Assembly (NCBI GenBank): GCA_038030265.1
Contig: CM075940.1
Location: 7,068,001 to 7,132,000 of the forward strand
From: Corythucha ciliata
Lineage: Eukaryota; Arthropoda; Insecta; Hemiptera; Tingidae
Length of the DNA stretch: 64,000 nt
Direction of reading: 5' to 3'
Positions 33,771 to 46,305 of the stretch are shown here, one piece after another; position 1 is the first letter of the stretch; every line of letters starts with the position of its first letter. The translations under genes were made by a program, and so were the position numbers. A model generated the notes under the pieces. That model had not been told where the DNA came from. It did not search any database and saw only the letters and a list, made by a program, of their open reading frames with translations.

Positions 33771-35640
33771 CTCCAAAGAAACCGTGAATTAGCATTTTTT
33801 AATTGTAGCCGCGAACTTGCCCAATAACAACATTAGCCATAATGCTTTAAATTACTCGCCTAGAAACATGCTTGAGTCATGAATTGCCAACTTGATTAGC
33901 CATGAAACTCTAGGAGACTAAATTTTGGATAAATTGTCATCCAACTTCGAGAACGATGGTGAATTGACCTCCCTCCTCTTCTTCTCATCACCGCAACGAT
34001 ATTTTATATTTTATTCGGACTACGTGCCCCCCCCCCCCCACTCGACCCACCAACAACTCCCTTAGGAGCGTATCATAAAGGTGGACTTGAATATATTTCG
34101 TATTGTGTTTATTTTCGAAATTCGTTGATAGGCACGTTTGAACCGTCTCCGAGACAGTATTTCGAGAAAAAAACATTAACTTCTTCAGGAACGATGGAGA
34201 ATAAAAAATGGCATCGATGACGCCCCCCCCCCCCAACAGTTTTCCCTTCTCGCTTCATAACCATAAGCTTTTCCGCCACCACAAGTATCTGCTCCAATCG
34301 AGTCCACAACAACACCGATTACATATACAAAAACCTGGCCCAAACTATTTTTCCTCGTCATTTCAGACGCCTAAAAAAAAAACCCTCCACCACCTCCCAC
34401 GTGTAACGTGGTTTTCGCCTCCAAACTCATCGAAATTATTTCCTCCTCATCGATCAAATGTTTGGTGTGGGTCCACCAGATTTCTGGGTTCCCCAGGAAT
34501 GAAAAAAAATATGTTAATTTGGACAACAACCCTCGTGAAATGGATGCTTCAGAGGGAATCTTTTGCGAAAGGATCACAAATTGAACAATTGTAAATAATA
34601 TTGTATTCATAATGATCGTTTATAAATATATTTTTGTTTGTATATTACGGATATTTATATATGTATTCAAATACACACATGAAGTGCATATTTAATTATA
34701 TACAAACAGCTTTATACATAGGTTCCTTCAAAAAATAAAATAAATAAATAAAAAAAAAGGTCATCACGTTGTCACTTCAAAAACCCTTGCCTTTTCAAAA
34801 TATTAAGCCAACAAAAAAGTCACTCACTGGGAGTTCGCTGTACGAGGTTTTCGGAGCTGTTTTGTGCTAATCTATCGCATCTATGGCAGAATCAGCTAGT
34901 CCAAACGCTTTATAAAAACTGAGGAAATATTTGAACCAGTCACAAGGGTGGCTCAGAAATTGAAACCTTAAGGCTTCCAATTTTAGGGAGCGGGGGGGGG
35001 GGCGAATAGCTGAAATTTCTCTTCGGAGTTATTTTTTTTTTTTAAATTTTTAACACAGGAAAATTTACATCGACGGGCTTTTGAGTGAAGGGACACATCG
35101 AACCGCTAGAGACGACAATAATTTCGAATTGAGTACACGTGTTGCAGAAACAAACAAAAAACTTTGCTGTTAAGAGCGAAAAAATCGCGTTCGATGAATT
35201 CCACTAGGTTGAATTTTGAGGTCCAGTAATTCAAGCAGCATTAGACTGTGTGAATGGGAGGGGGTGAGCAGGGGCGTAAAAAATAGTACCAAGGCTTATT
35301 TCTACGTCTGAGGTGGCCTTAGTTTATGAAAACAACTAAAGAATACAGGGGGAGGGGGGCGTGATTTGTTCCATTGTTTGGCAAAGTAGGCCGTTTGAGA
35401 GAAAAAGAAGTGTAGACTTCTAAAGAGCCGGCAGCAAAATGACTGAAATGAAACAATAAACTTATACCCCAAGAAACTGTATTCCAATAGGACTACTTGA
35501 GTGAATTAAATAAGGGGAAAAAATACATTGTTTAAGTAGGCACTTGTAGCTCAGTTACGTGTAGAAAAATGAGAAGGCGAGAAAAATTAAATTATTTAGG
35601 GCATGAATTACTGTCCATTAATTTGAGGTCTTTTTTTTGT
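33771..35640. other. Intergenic sequence between SPTLC1 and KCMF1
   Basis: No gene is supported. C runs lie at 34028-34040 and 34225-34234 and a G run at 34992-35000. CAGGGGCGTAAAAAATAG at 35269 resembles a hAT left end without a found partner. Confidence 0.45.
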
Positions 35641-35644
35641 AATT

Positions 35645-35670
35645 ATTTATTCCATTTAATCTTATTTATT
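35645..35670 (-). terminator. Candidate KCMF1 polyadenylation signals
   Basis: Two AATAAA hexamers on the minus strand (plus-strand TTTATT at 35646-35651 and 35665-35670), about 200 nt downstream of the KCMF1 stop codon. Confidence 0.5.
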
Positions 35671-35865
35671 AACTGATATTTCTGGTATATTAATTGTTAA
35701 TGAGAAATCAGCACATGAAAAGAAGGTTGTTTAAATCGAATCCAAAACTTGAACGGGGGTAAGCAATGCGAATTATTTGCAATTTCGTATCACATTAAGG
35801 CAAATTTCTCACAAACAAACTTGAGTAGAGAAAATGTTCTACTCCAGACTAGATGAATTACATTG

Positions 35866-38800
35866 CTAATGAGTTGAAGGGGCGGTCTCCGGATGAATAG
35901 CGTTCGAAACGGGCTTACGCCTCTGAGTAATCGGAATTTGAGGCGCGTTCGCTGTAACTGGCGGGACAGTCGATGGCGGGGCGTTGGTTGTGGAGCGAGG
36001 GGGAGGGCGGCAATTTGGGGCCGGCGGAGCGGCCGACGAATCCGAATTAGCGGCAGCTGTAGACTGAGAGTCGTCTTTATTGGGACCAATATCAGCGGGT
36101 GCTTCTTCGACGGCGTCGAGACTAACGGGAGGCAATCGATCGAGACTGTTTTCATTCTCGAGGGAGTCCCCCTCTCGAAGTGAAGATAATAGAACGTGTC
36201 GAACGAACAAAGCTCGATCGGCTCTTGTTATGTCACTAGCCTCTCTTTGACTTTCAGTCAATGAGTTATCCATGAAGTACCTAAACAAGTTAAAAATTAA
36301 TAAATTTGTCCGATCTAATATACGGAGAGACGACGTTGAGAATCACGCACTCCACTATTCAAAGTTGTCACCTACCTACTTAACAGAAACTGTGACGGTG
36401 GTTGACATCCAGTTTCATGTGCTATAAGGGAGGACGCGTTAATAACAGCTGTAGAGTTACCCACAGGGGCCATGGCTTGTTGCGAACCAGTCGGTCGGCG
36501 AGGCATTCTTTCAAGTTGCTGCCGCGCGGCCTAACACAAATACAATCAAATCCAATTAAAGAAACTAGTTAGAACACTATAAAAATTTGGGTACCCAATC
36601 CTGGTCTTAATTATATTTCCAGGCGACGAAAATATTTCCCGCAGCCACTAACTACCACATTAACACCAATCTATACAAACTCTAACTTGCTGCCGCTCCA
36701 TCTGTAGCTGCATTTGAAGATGCTGCAACTGCGATGGCGTTGATCCTTGATTTCGACGAACACCAGACAATTGAGACAACAGCTCTGCAATAGGATCCAC
36801 ATTGTCCCTGGATGATGGGCTAATTGAAGCGAGAGCACCAGACGAGCTACACAAGCAGGCAATTCTCAAATTGCTTTCGCCTGCTCTACGAATTTTTTTT
36901 TTTTTAAACCACACTCACCTGAAATGCATGTTCGAACGACGCGCTCGAGACGAAATCGACCTCGACGAAGGAGCCGGGATATTCCTTCTTACTCCAACAC
37001 TGTGTCTATTTTGAGGTTCATCGTGCGGCTGTGGTTAAGATTTAATAAACCGTATCATACGATTGAGCAATAGTTTTTTGCTCCCCTCCCCCCTCAGCCT
37101 ACCGCCACTAATTTTAAATTTAAAACCCCGGCTACAACCACCATCCCAACCATCACCCGCAAACCACATAAATCATAACAAACAATGTCATTAAAAGGAT
37201 ATCAAAAATGAGATGAGATCTCGGGATGGATTACGATGTTCTAGACTCAGATGTCCAGCGAAGTCATCCGTAACGAGATTGGGTTCACCGATCGGTACCG
37301 CAGCACAAATTGGACAAACCTTGGGAGACAAAACATGCGTCATTCATGCATTCATTTAACTTGTTCCTCTCAAAAATTTAGGTCCCAAAAGAGGGACTTA
37401 CAACACGGGAGCTGAAGTTTTACGAGTATGAAACTATTTTTCCCTTACCACTTCAAAACTAACGTCATGATGCTCAGTAATGACATGATCTTGTAAAGAA
37501 GCTTCGGTAAAGCCTAGTTTTCCACAGTACGGGCAAGTGAAAGACTGAGGCTGGTCAACAGTCAGCGATTCGTTGGCGAAATATAAATCTGAAAAATAAA
37601 TGAGGACGATGACTGTAATTATAAGTTTTGTTGTTGTTGTTGTAGGGAATGGATGAGCAAGTGAAAGTTTTAGGATGCCTCAGAAGCATGTCAGAGCACA
37701 TTGGATTACAGAGGTCAACGATAAGATGACCGCTGGATTTGAACCCCCCCCCCCTCTAACCACACTACAACATGTGACGCCTTTAGGTGTAAAATTGGCG
37801 TTGTCTAAACAGCGACCCAGATTTTCAGGGGCACATATCTTTCTCGTGCGCGAGGAACCCTCTCGTCCTTGAATCAGCACCACGTAAGTGCTTAGAGGGC
37901 ATCAATTAGCAAATCACTAACCAGCGATCTCTTTTGACTACACCAAACGCGTAGTCAACCCAAAAACGTTGGGAGGAATTGGCTAGGGGTGGTCTGGACA
38001 TTTTACAAGTCCGAACCCCCCCCCCCCCGGCTCAAAGAACCTTTTCGTCCAACAAAATTGACTAGAAAATAAATCAAATTAACCTCTAGGAGAAGAATTT
38101 CGGTACCTAAACTGCAGAGGCAAGACTCTGTAGCAAACACAGTCCGAGTTGCAACCTCTAAAACTTGAAATTCAAGTTTCACAGCAAAAGTGACGGTTCC
38201 TGGGCACACATAGCCGGTGTCCCGGGGTTAAATGTCCCGTTTAGTAGCTGAGTGCGTGAATGAACATTTAGTTATAGGACCACATGTTGAGGGTAACCAA
38301 CCCACAATTTCGCCGGGTGAACTAGATTCTGGGGTAAAAATCCTATTTCATTGATCAAATATCCAATTTTCGATCTGACAGATCCCATTTTGTTGGTTCG
38401 GTTCACAGCCCTCAGTTTCCTGGTCGAACAGCCACTCTTCGCTTGGACCAAAGGTGCCCAACAGGAGTAGTTGGTAACACGCGCTGCACTATGAAATTTT
38501 AAAATGGGAAGGGGGGAGGAATATGTAATTTTGCGGGGAATTGGGATATTGTGGGGGAGGGAGGAGTTGTAAAAACTCTTGGTAGCATGAGTTTAGTCGA
38601 AGGGGCGCAGGGGTAGGCAGTTGCCCATCCCTACACTCGAAAACGAGAACTGAATGGGGCACCTGCCTTCCCCTCAGTACATACCTAACAAGGTAAATAT
38701 TTACACACCAGGGAAAACATGAAATTGCCAGGGAGTTTTCTAAAACTGGGAAAGTCGGAGAATTTTGTGAGTTTAGTAGAAGAGGCAGGGATAAATGACA

Positions 38801-41800
38801 GACTCCTCGACTCCCTAGATTAGAGCGAAATAGTATGACCGAGGCACATTTGTCATCTCCCCTCCCACAACTCGGCCTTTGGACGCCTCCGTTGGACGTA
38901 ATAACAGCCAACTTTTCTGTTAAGTACACAACTACTTCAATAAACACAGTTTATCGTCGCGAACCGCCAGTTTTTCCATTTTCAAGGCGCGAATCGTCAG
39001 TCAAGATATTTTTAGGGCGCGAATAGTCATATTGGCCAATTTCAGGACGTTATTAACAAACAAGTCATTTCCTAGCGCGAGCGTAGTCAGTTCATCCATT
39101 CTTGGGGGTGCGTGCAATCGTCGGTTTCCGATGCGGGGGGGGGGGGGTCAACCGCATTTGGTAAGACCTGGAGACGGCCTTGTTACGTGTGGGCCAGTTT
39201 ATTCTTCTAAGGGCCAGAATAAGCGCGCCTCGATGGTGTAATGGATACAATACTCGCTTCGTATCCCAGCGAGCCTGGGTTCGAATCCAGCTATTGCCCA
39301 TTACACTATAAGTTTGTGGCGAGCTGTGTGGCACGGCTCACTCGGCTTCGTGTGGGCGTTCACCGGTGGTGCGCGTATGACAAACCCCGTTCACACGATT
39401 GTCACGGTTGGTTATTTTGGACGATTATTATTTTGGACGGTTATTTTCAGGGGACGAATCGTCAGTTAGAGCACTTTCAAGACATGAATCGTCAGTTTAG
39501 CCAATTTTAGTAGTGTGCGTATACTCATTTTTGAATTTTTTCAAGGCGTGAATCGTCAGTAGGACAGTTTTCAGAGGGCAAATCGTCAGTTTTGTAAATT
39601 GTAGGATGCGAACGGTTAGTTTGGTTTTTTTAAGACAATTTTTTGTACGCAAATAGCCAGTTTTGAGATTTTCAGGGCGCGAATGGTTAGTTGGCCATTT
39701 TGATGCGTGAATTGGCAGTTTGGCTATTTTTAAGGTTGGGTACGAATTAACAATTGTCATTTTCAAAGTGCGAATCGTAATTTTGGGGCGCGAATAGTCA
39801 ATTTAACCGCTTTTATTGAGGGAATAGTCAGGGCTAGCTATTTTCAGGCTTCAGGGGGTCAGTAAGGCCATTTTTGGTAGAGGCGCCAAGATTATCACAA
39901 ACGAAGGGCAGCCCCCCCCCCCCCGACAGCCCTTAAGTCCACGACGAAAGAACCTTGATACTCCGGCCGGATTTACTCGGTTCCGAAGCCGAGAAAATTG
40001 ACGAAATCGTTGATATTGCTATAATCGTTCATTTTTGGTCAGTTTAAGGGACGTTGGTCTCACTAGCTCACTTGATAGGTTTAATAGTCGGTAGGGGCAT
40101 TTGATGGACGGGGACGCCGTAGTCCTTGGGAAGGGGGCTACTCTGCCTTGGAGGGAAAACATTGTCACTTACAGAGAGTATTATTCAGCGTTTTGGGGCC
40201 TAATGCAAGTTTTATGGTCACAAATTCTGGGGTGTGGGGTCAAGCAGTCAGCTCTATTGGCAAATGGATAAGAATGACTGTTAGATACATCAAGTTGGGA
40301 CGCAGAGGTGGAGAACGTGCCCCACGAAGGACCATTGAAAAGCGAAATCAGAAAATATGTAATTTCTTTGGACAGAAAACGACAACTCAAGTCTGAAAGC
40401 GGGTTTTATCTATCTGCTCAGATAACAGCAAATTTGTCCCAAAAATACGACTCTAATACCAAAAAGCTGACGTTCCACTCCCAGAATGGGTTTTCCTACC
40501 ATATTGGCACGACGCAGACCCCACGAAATTAGCAACAAAAATTAATAATTCGACCAAAACACCAAACATTGCCTACACCCAGTGTCGGCTTCACTAATCA
40601 AAAACTAGCTTAGTAGCAGTATGGCCTCCAAAACTCTACTCAACCGTTAATGCCAAAAAATATCAATTTTCAGCTATGGTTTCCTCGATTGACAACAAAG
40701 GGACTCCATTGCCAAAAAACTGACCGTACCAGCCCACGATGAATCAACATCGACAGGTACGGCCGTTAAGGCGCCGCTGCTCAGGTTCGGGGAATGAGCC
40801 CTGTGAGCTGGGGTCCTCCGGGACGGGGTTAGCTGATTCAAGACGAGATCAAGGGGGCGGAAAATTCAACTGAATTGAGTCCCCTGAATCTAAGAAAAAA
40901 ACTCTTATATTTCATCAACATTGTGTACCTAGCGTTTTGGAATATTTTTCTGACTTCTCCGTGACCCATCCAGTTTAGTGAAATCCCCCCGCCCCTTCTG
41001 CATCCTTCCAGTCCATTTTAAAGAACCACTATTTCAATGCTCCCAGAAATGATAAATGCTGAGGGGACCTGATCTGTGACTTTTCACAGTCGTGCCCGTC
41101 CCTTCTCCCGAATATTTTCTAGTTTGTCCAAGATATTTGAAAGAACTCTGCTGTCATTTTTACCGAACCAAGCAAACCAAGGACTATTCGCATGGTAGGC
41201 GTTCTATATAGTTGAATAGGGCGCATTGTTTATTCGCAAACAAGTCTCTTGTTTACTTCTTAAAAGTGTCAGCAGTCTGACTAAACCATTTCAGGAAGCC
41301 TAGGGGGTGAGGAGGGGAGACATTTTTTAGCGCTGGTCAACTCAACTTTACTTAATCCTTCGCCTCCCCTCCCACACACACAACTTTGTTTTCAACTAAG
41401 AGATAAACTCCAAAGAGCCAACAAAACAAAATTGGAATAACTATAAAGGAACGAAGAAATTGGGATTGTGAGGGGGAGGGGATTTGTCTCGTGAACTCGG
41501 ACAAAACACCCCCTGAAAACCCCCACTGGAACAGATTATGTTGGAGAGTTGCTCCAAGAAAAAGAAACATTTGAGCAATACAACACGACATAATTGAATA
41601 GAAAGAAATAGTTTTGAACTCACCGTAATCAGCTCGAGTAAGAATGCATTGCATTGGATGCTCGGTTGTGTGCCGTGTAGTCGTCGAACCAGCTTCATAG
41701 CACGTGGCGCACAAGTCATAGTCATAACATATGAGGCACTTGTATCGCTTACCACGGAAATTACCCTTGAGGCAGGAATCACAGCTAACGCCTAGACAGA

Positions 41801-42157
41801 GCACGAATTGAATTCAATTAAAAAGAGCATCAGGAACTTCCAAGTTTCAGATTAATTGACTGAATGGGGAGAGGTGACTTTATATAGAAGTCCCAGGATA
41901 GCTGAAGTAATGAAAAGGGAAAGAATAATTTGAGAGGACACCACCAAGCCCTTAGCCCCTGTGATAATCAACCACCGCTATGAGGACCAACCCTTGCGAC
42001 ACTATTTATAGCTAACGAGAATTGCACGTCAGGTGACACCACTTAATTAGGGCGTACAATTCAGTTGAGCGTAAAGCAACTCAGGATCATCTAAATATAT
42101 CACACATCGCAATAAATTCTCAGAATGACCGAAAGACTTACCTTCGTGACGTGACAT
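35866..42157 (-). CDS. KCMF1: KCMF1-like E3 ubiquitin ligase (ZZ zinc finger), 8 exons
   Basis: Exons in gene order are 42157-42142, 41791-41624, 37588-37449, 37319-37203, 37022-36919, 36846-36687, 36530-36376 and 36280-35866. These give 424 residues (human 381). The protein starts MSRHEG. A ZZ-type zinc finger follows (CDSC, YKCLICYDYDLCATCYE, then two His in RHTTEHPMQC). Two Di19-type zinc fingers come next (FTCPYCGKLGF...HVITEHH and CPICAAVP...FAGHLSLEH). DPIAELLSQLSGVRR, LQHLQMQLQMERQQAARQQL and QFLLSR are family hallmarks. The C-terminal tail after RADRALFVRHVLLSSL is longer and Pro/Ala-rich. KCMF1 ubiquitinates proteins with partners of the N-degron pathway. The second intron is 4 kb and repeat-filled. 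The intron 37202-37023 has U12 AT-AC signals. Exon 1 codes only five residues plus one base. Confidence 0.94.
37023..37202 (-). other. Putative U12-type AT-AC intron of KCMF1
   Basis: In gene orientation the donor reads TTTTTG|ATATCCTTTTAA, a full match to the U12 consensus ATATCCTT. The end reads TCTTAACCACAGCCGCAC|GATGAA, with a U12 branch-like TCTTAAC 12 nt before an AC acceptor. Both flanks are phase 0 and join DLISFL to DEPQNRHSVGVRR, close to the family's RDLDE junction. The only nearby GT (CATC|GTAATC) is phase 1 and would run into TGA after the AG at 37029. Confidence 0.75.
38960..39860 (+). repeat. Degenerate array, family B, split by a SINE
   Basis: Units of CGCGAATCGTCAGTTTGGCC with ATTTTCAGGG linkers, about 30 bp each, at 38960-39090 and 39410-39860. 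Examples: GGGCGCGAATAGTCA and AGGGCGCGAATGGTTAG. The tRNA-like sequence and unrelated bases occupy 39100-39410. Confidence 0.8.
39223..39400 (+). mobile_element. tRNA-derived SINE, second copy
   Basis: Head GCGCGCCTCGATGGTGTAAT matches the SINE head at 15593. The A box is TGGTGTAATGG and the B box GGGTTCGAATCC. The anticodon arm can pair CTCGC with GCGAG but leaves an 11-nt loop, so this is not a functional tRNA. No A tail or duplication is evident, and the body differs from the 15-kb copy. Confidence 0.7.
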
Positions 42158-43915
42158 GCTCTTTCTAATAAGTTATCAACGCGGACTTGATGATTATAAA
42201 AATGAAGGAAGGAATTTTCAGAACGTTCTACGAATAACACTTCGTACAAATAAGTGAGAATTCCACTAAATAATTGATTTTTAGTCTGATAACGACACCA
42301 ACAACCCGTTACATGGTGGAAATCAAAATCACTTTTTTTAAAGTACTCGAAGATGAGAAACAGGATCAAAGGGAATCGGTATTACCACACGGGAAAATCA
42401 GGTTAGCCAACCGTGTGAAAAGTCCATCCCACAACAGAGGCTGAAGCTTTCTACTTGTTTCATGATTTTATTAGTTCAGTTTGAGATTTTTGGCAGTATT
42501 GCATTTTAAGAGTGTGGTGCTGGTAAAACTAACGTGAGAGTTGAGTGCATGGAACGAGAAAAAAGGTAAGGTACACGCGCTTGCTCACAACGTGCAATCC
42601 CTTGCGAAAAGGCTCGAAGTCGGGGGAATTTGACTAATAAACGATTTTTTGACACTCAACTTGAAGGGAGAACCTTTACTCTACTGTAACATATAATTAT
42701 GAGATATCCCCAATTCCCCAACAACTAGCCTAGAACACAATATGCTGGGTCTGGGTGGTTTCTTGGATGATATAGGGAGGTTCCAAGGGGGAAAGAATGA
42801 CTGGGGCAATCGCTCCCACTCCCCATGTTTGGTGCAAAACTCAACAAAAACAAAATAACAGTTCGTAATTAGTACCCTGGGTTGGACAGGGAAACTCATG
42901 CTAATTTTGAAGTCGTGAGAAACACCCCTCGGAACGTCTTCCTGAACTCTTAAACAGGAGACCAGTGGCCCTCACTCCGAAGCAATCGCATAAGTACGGT
43001 GCTGGAAGAGTAAGTAATAACTCTGTTTGTTGGCTGCCTCCAGTATTGCAAATAAAAAAGAATAAACAAAACACACCAATATTTGATCGGTTAAAATCAC
43101 GCTTCCCCATGACAACTGCCAATTTATTTTACTGTACTAGCAACAGTCATCCAACAAAGTTAATAATTATAGTGTATTATTATAAGAGTAAGTAATAGAA
43201 AGATTACCGAAAGTACTTGAGTATGTGACGCCCTCAATTTTCATATCCCACTCAAATTGATGACCCTCCTTCGTTGATACCCCGGACCAAATGCAATGGT
43301 GGAGCTACTACCACCTACATATATATACTCTCTCTCCTCATTTCAGTGGACATTTTTGGGGAGGGGAAGGGCAAGACTCGTATATATACTGCCCCTAACT
43401 TGATAGAGAAGGGGGGCATAGTCTCACAGCCTTCAACTCATTCAGTTTATATTTTGAATTAAATGAACACTTTTGAGTAAACGAATATAAACAACGATAA
43501 AAAAGGTGTTTGTTATGTCTTGGGAAACAAAAAATCACAAATTAACTTTACTGAGGTTTTCGCCGCAAAAATGTCTAATGCATGTTTTCGACCTAATTAA
43601 AGGAATTGGAATCGGCACTTTCGATGGAGGGGACACCGCACCACGGGTACCCATTTTGTTGGTTGGTGGGAGGGGCGGTGCAATTGCGAGAACAGTGGGT
43701 TTCCAGTGGGTTACAAACTTCCTATGAATGTATGCACATAATAACAAACTTTCATCGCGTCCCACGTTTCTGAAATGAAGATGGTAATTGAAATTTGAAA
43801 TTACTAGGCACAGAGCCGGTCGAAGAACAAGACAGCGATAACAGAACAAATTCGAAGTGTTGGCTCATTCAAACCCTGCTCTTCCATGCCCCATTGCCGT
43901 GGATTGGGTCCCACT
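42158..43915. other. 5' region of KCMF1 and intergenic sequence
   Basis: The KCMF1 promoter should lie here, but no clear TATA or known site stands out. No coding exon is supported up to the family E array at 43.9 kb. Confidence 0.4.
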
Positions 43916-43919
43916 AAAA

Positions 43920-44390
43920 CACAATTTCAAATTGTGTTTTTTGGTATTTTCGCTCTTACAAAAACTAATTTCATGTTTCAGCTCTTTCTAAAATAAGTTT
44001 CGCAGGCTTTACTATACTTCTAAAAACAAATTTGGCTCTTTCGAAAACCGAATTTTCGGGTTTCACTCATTCAAAAACTAAAATTTCTTCTTTTTGCTCT
44101 TATGACCCCCAATTTTGAGAATTTTCGCTCCTCCCAAAACCTACCGGATTTCGCCCCCATCAAAAACCCAATTCCACCGGTAATCTGAGGTGAGGCCCCC
44201 ACACCAGTGGCGGATCTATACAAGTATCGGGGTCTGATGAAAAGGACACGAGAACCCTTACAGTCTTTTCAATAATCAAGAATACGAGTGACTTCCCACG
44301 TCCGCAAAGCGAACAAATTTATACTTTTTTAGCCTAGCAATAAATTCTGGTTTTTAGTCACGAAATTGTCTCAGAAACCACGAATGTGCA
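43920..44390 (-). repeat. Degenerate array, family E (reverse)
   Basis: Repeats of AAAACTAATTTC / TTTCGGGTTTCACTC / TTCAAAAACTAAAATTTC, the reverse complement of the 20-kb array. CAGTGGCGGATCTATA at 44215 is a hAT-like end with no partner found. Confidence 0.65.
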
Positions 44391-44499
44391 CGTGCACATG
44401 GGCGTAGCCAGCGGGGGGCAGGGGTGGCCAGTTGCCCTCCCCTAGAATCAAAAACGCAGATTTCGTGGGGCAGCTGCCCACCCCCAAAATTCCAAAAAT

Positions 44500-44745
44500 A
44501 TTTTCCCTGATCTGGCTAACAGAACAGAAACACCAATTTATTACATTTCGCTCCATTAAACCAATTTTGCGGATTTTTCGCACTAAAAAAACAACAGATG
44601 TTCGCATATCGGTTTCACCAGAAATCAAAAATTCGCGCATGTTTGTTGCTGACAAACCGATTTTGAGGGTCGGCTTAACTTGGAAACAGATTTTGCTGAT
44701 TTTTCGCGCTAAAATTCCATTTTCGCAAGGTTCGACGCGCAATTT
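44500..44745 (-). repeat. Family E array inside the 44.4-kb element
   Basis: Repeats of TTTCGC(G/A)CTAAAATTCCATTTT and TTTGCGGATTTTTCGC spacing, about 30 bp. Confidence 0.6.
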
Positions 44746-45149
44746 CGTGTGTCTGGGTTAGAGCTCATACCGTGTGCCATACAGACTTATAGTGGGAGAG
44801 AAACTGCCAGCTCTGTTTACCGTCTCAGGTCTAAAATTTAAAGTTTAGCTCCAAAAGTATCACTTTCCGGGGTGGGGTGGGGGGGAGAGAAGTTTTAATT
44901 TTTCGACATAAAATCCGAAATAGAAGGCTACAAACGACAGGTTTCCAGCAGATATTTATTTTTTGACGGATAGTGGCCGTTTCTGTGCAAACTTAATCTC
45001 AGATGACCGTGAATTGGCGCGATTCTAACCTCCAGATCCTGTTAGAAGCCTGCAAAAAGGCAATGGTTCATCTGTTATTTTCGCCAGTGAATCTGCCCAC
45101 AGGCGTGTGGTGGATCCAGTTTTTCCTTGAGAGGAGTTGCACAGAATCC

Positions 45150-46195
45150 CCCCTCCCATTTAACTCGTGAATGAGCACTACTTGTAGCGTCGAATTGACG
45201 TTTTTCTTTAATTTTAGGTGAAACTGAGTGCTTTTTCTCAATTCTACCTCGATCTATAGTAGCCTATTTTCTTCATTTTAACCGTAAAAAGGTCTCAAAA
45301 AACCGTGAAATAACGCATTTTTGATTTACTATTCTAATTACGGCCTATAAATCGCGAATACGCGAATAGGTGCGTTCTGTCAATTGCAGCCGCAAAAGAA
45401 CAGTTTTTCCCCAATGTAACCTGTGAATGAACGCTATTTCTCAATTTTAGCCACGAAAATTACACTATAATCAACAAAAAACGGTGACAATTTTGTCAAT
45501 TCATTTTCCTCAATTTTAGACGCAAATTCGTGCTTTAATCTCAATTCTGCCTTGAGCAATACCCCCCTTCAAATTTCAGCAGTGAAAAGGTCCACATAAT
45601 ACTCATGTTAACGAATTTCATTAATTTAGATCCGGACGTTGCATCGCGAACCTTAAAATAGGTGTTTTCCTCAATGTGCCTTCATTTTAGCCGAAAATAA
45701 GAACTTTTTCAAAAATGTGTGCGCTAAGTCGCCCTCTTTCTCGATTGTACCCGCAAACTTTTGCTATATAAATGTATAAAAACAGTCAATTATCACTTTT
45801 TCGCAATGTTCTCCGAGTTGTTGGTTTGAGAAACCATGAACTGGTGCCTTCTCTCAATTTTACCTGCGTGAATGAGCTCCATTTCTCAATTTTAGCCGCA
45901 TAAATGAGCGGTTTTTCTCAATTTCTACATTGAACGCGCGATTTATTTTGTCAATTTTAGCCTTGAAAAGAGCACTGTAAACCGTGAATTAGCGCATTTT
46001 CTTAATTTCGGCCCGGATTTTGGATCGCGAAACCGCAAATTGGCGTGTTTTCTCAATTTCAACCGCGAATAATGAGCAGATTTATTTCTCAAGTTTAACT
46101 TGAATCAGCGCTATTTCTCAATTCTATCTGTGAATGGGTGTTTTCGCTGAGTACTAGCCGGAAAATGTCCTTTTCATGGATTTCATCCGCGAACA
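45150..46195 (-). repeat. Family A array inside the 44.4-kb element
   Basis: Units of TTTTAGCCGCGAAT(T/G)AGCG with TTTTCTCAA linkers, well diverged, about 35-40 bp each. Confidence 0.8.
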
Positions 46196-46305
46196 AGCAC
46201 TTTCTCAAGACGTGCGCCTCCCCCCCCCCCCACAAACTCTGCCTCCGTGTGCCTGGCTGGCTGCCCACCCCTTGATCATGGGCTGGCTACGCCCCTGCAC
46301 GTGCA

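Larger units (their letters stand above)
37620..41615. other. KCMF1 intron 2, repeat-rich
   Basis: Holds a (GTT)n microsatellite (37630-37641), several C or G runs, family B arrays, a tRNA-like SINE head (39223-39400) and otherwise unrecognised sequence. No nested gene is supported. Confidence 0.6.
44397..46297. mobile_element. hAT-like element carrying arrays, perfect 8-bp duplication
   Basis: Left end CATGGGCGTAGCCAGC (44397) and right end, read inward, CAGGGGCGTAGCCAGC (46297) match at 15 of 16 bases. CACGTGCA lies immediately outside both ends (44389-44396 and 46298-46305). The interior holds family E (about 44500-44745) and family A (45150-46195) arrays and no transposase frame. The element sits between a family E field on its left and family A on its right. 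Confidence 0.87.

Noticed and set aside
34208..34594. Plus-strand open frame MASMTPPPPNSF...
   Set aside because: Low complexity start from a C run, no known motif and no splice sites; probably chance.
37023..37030. Ordinary AG acceptor at 37029 for the KCMF1 intron
   Set aside because: It is also phase 0, but it lies only about 6 nt from the branch-like TTAAC, and no phase-0 GT donor exists upstream; AC at 37023 fits the U12 spacing better.
39223..39300. Functional tRNA gene
   Set aside because: A and B boxes are present, but the acceptor ends do not pair and the anticodon loop would be 11 nt, so it is a SINE head.
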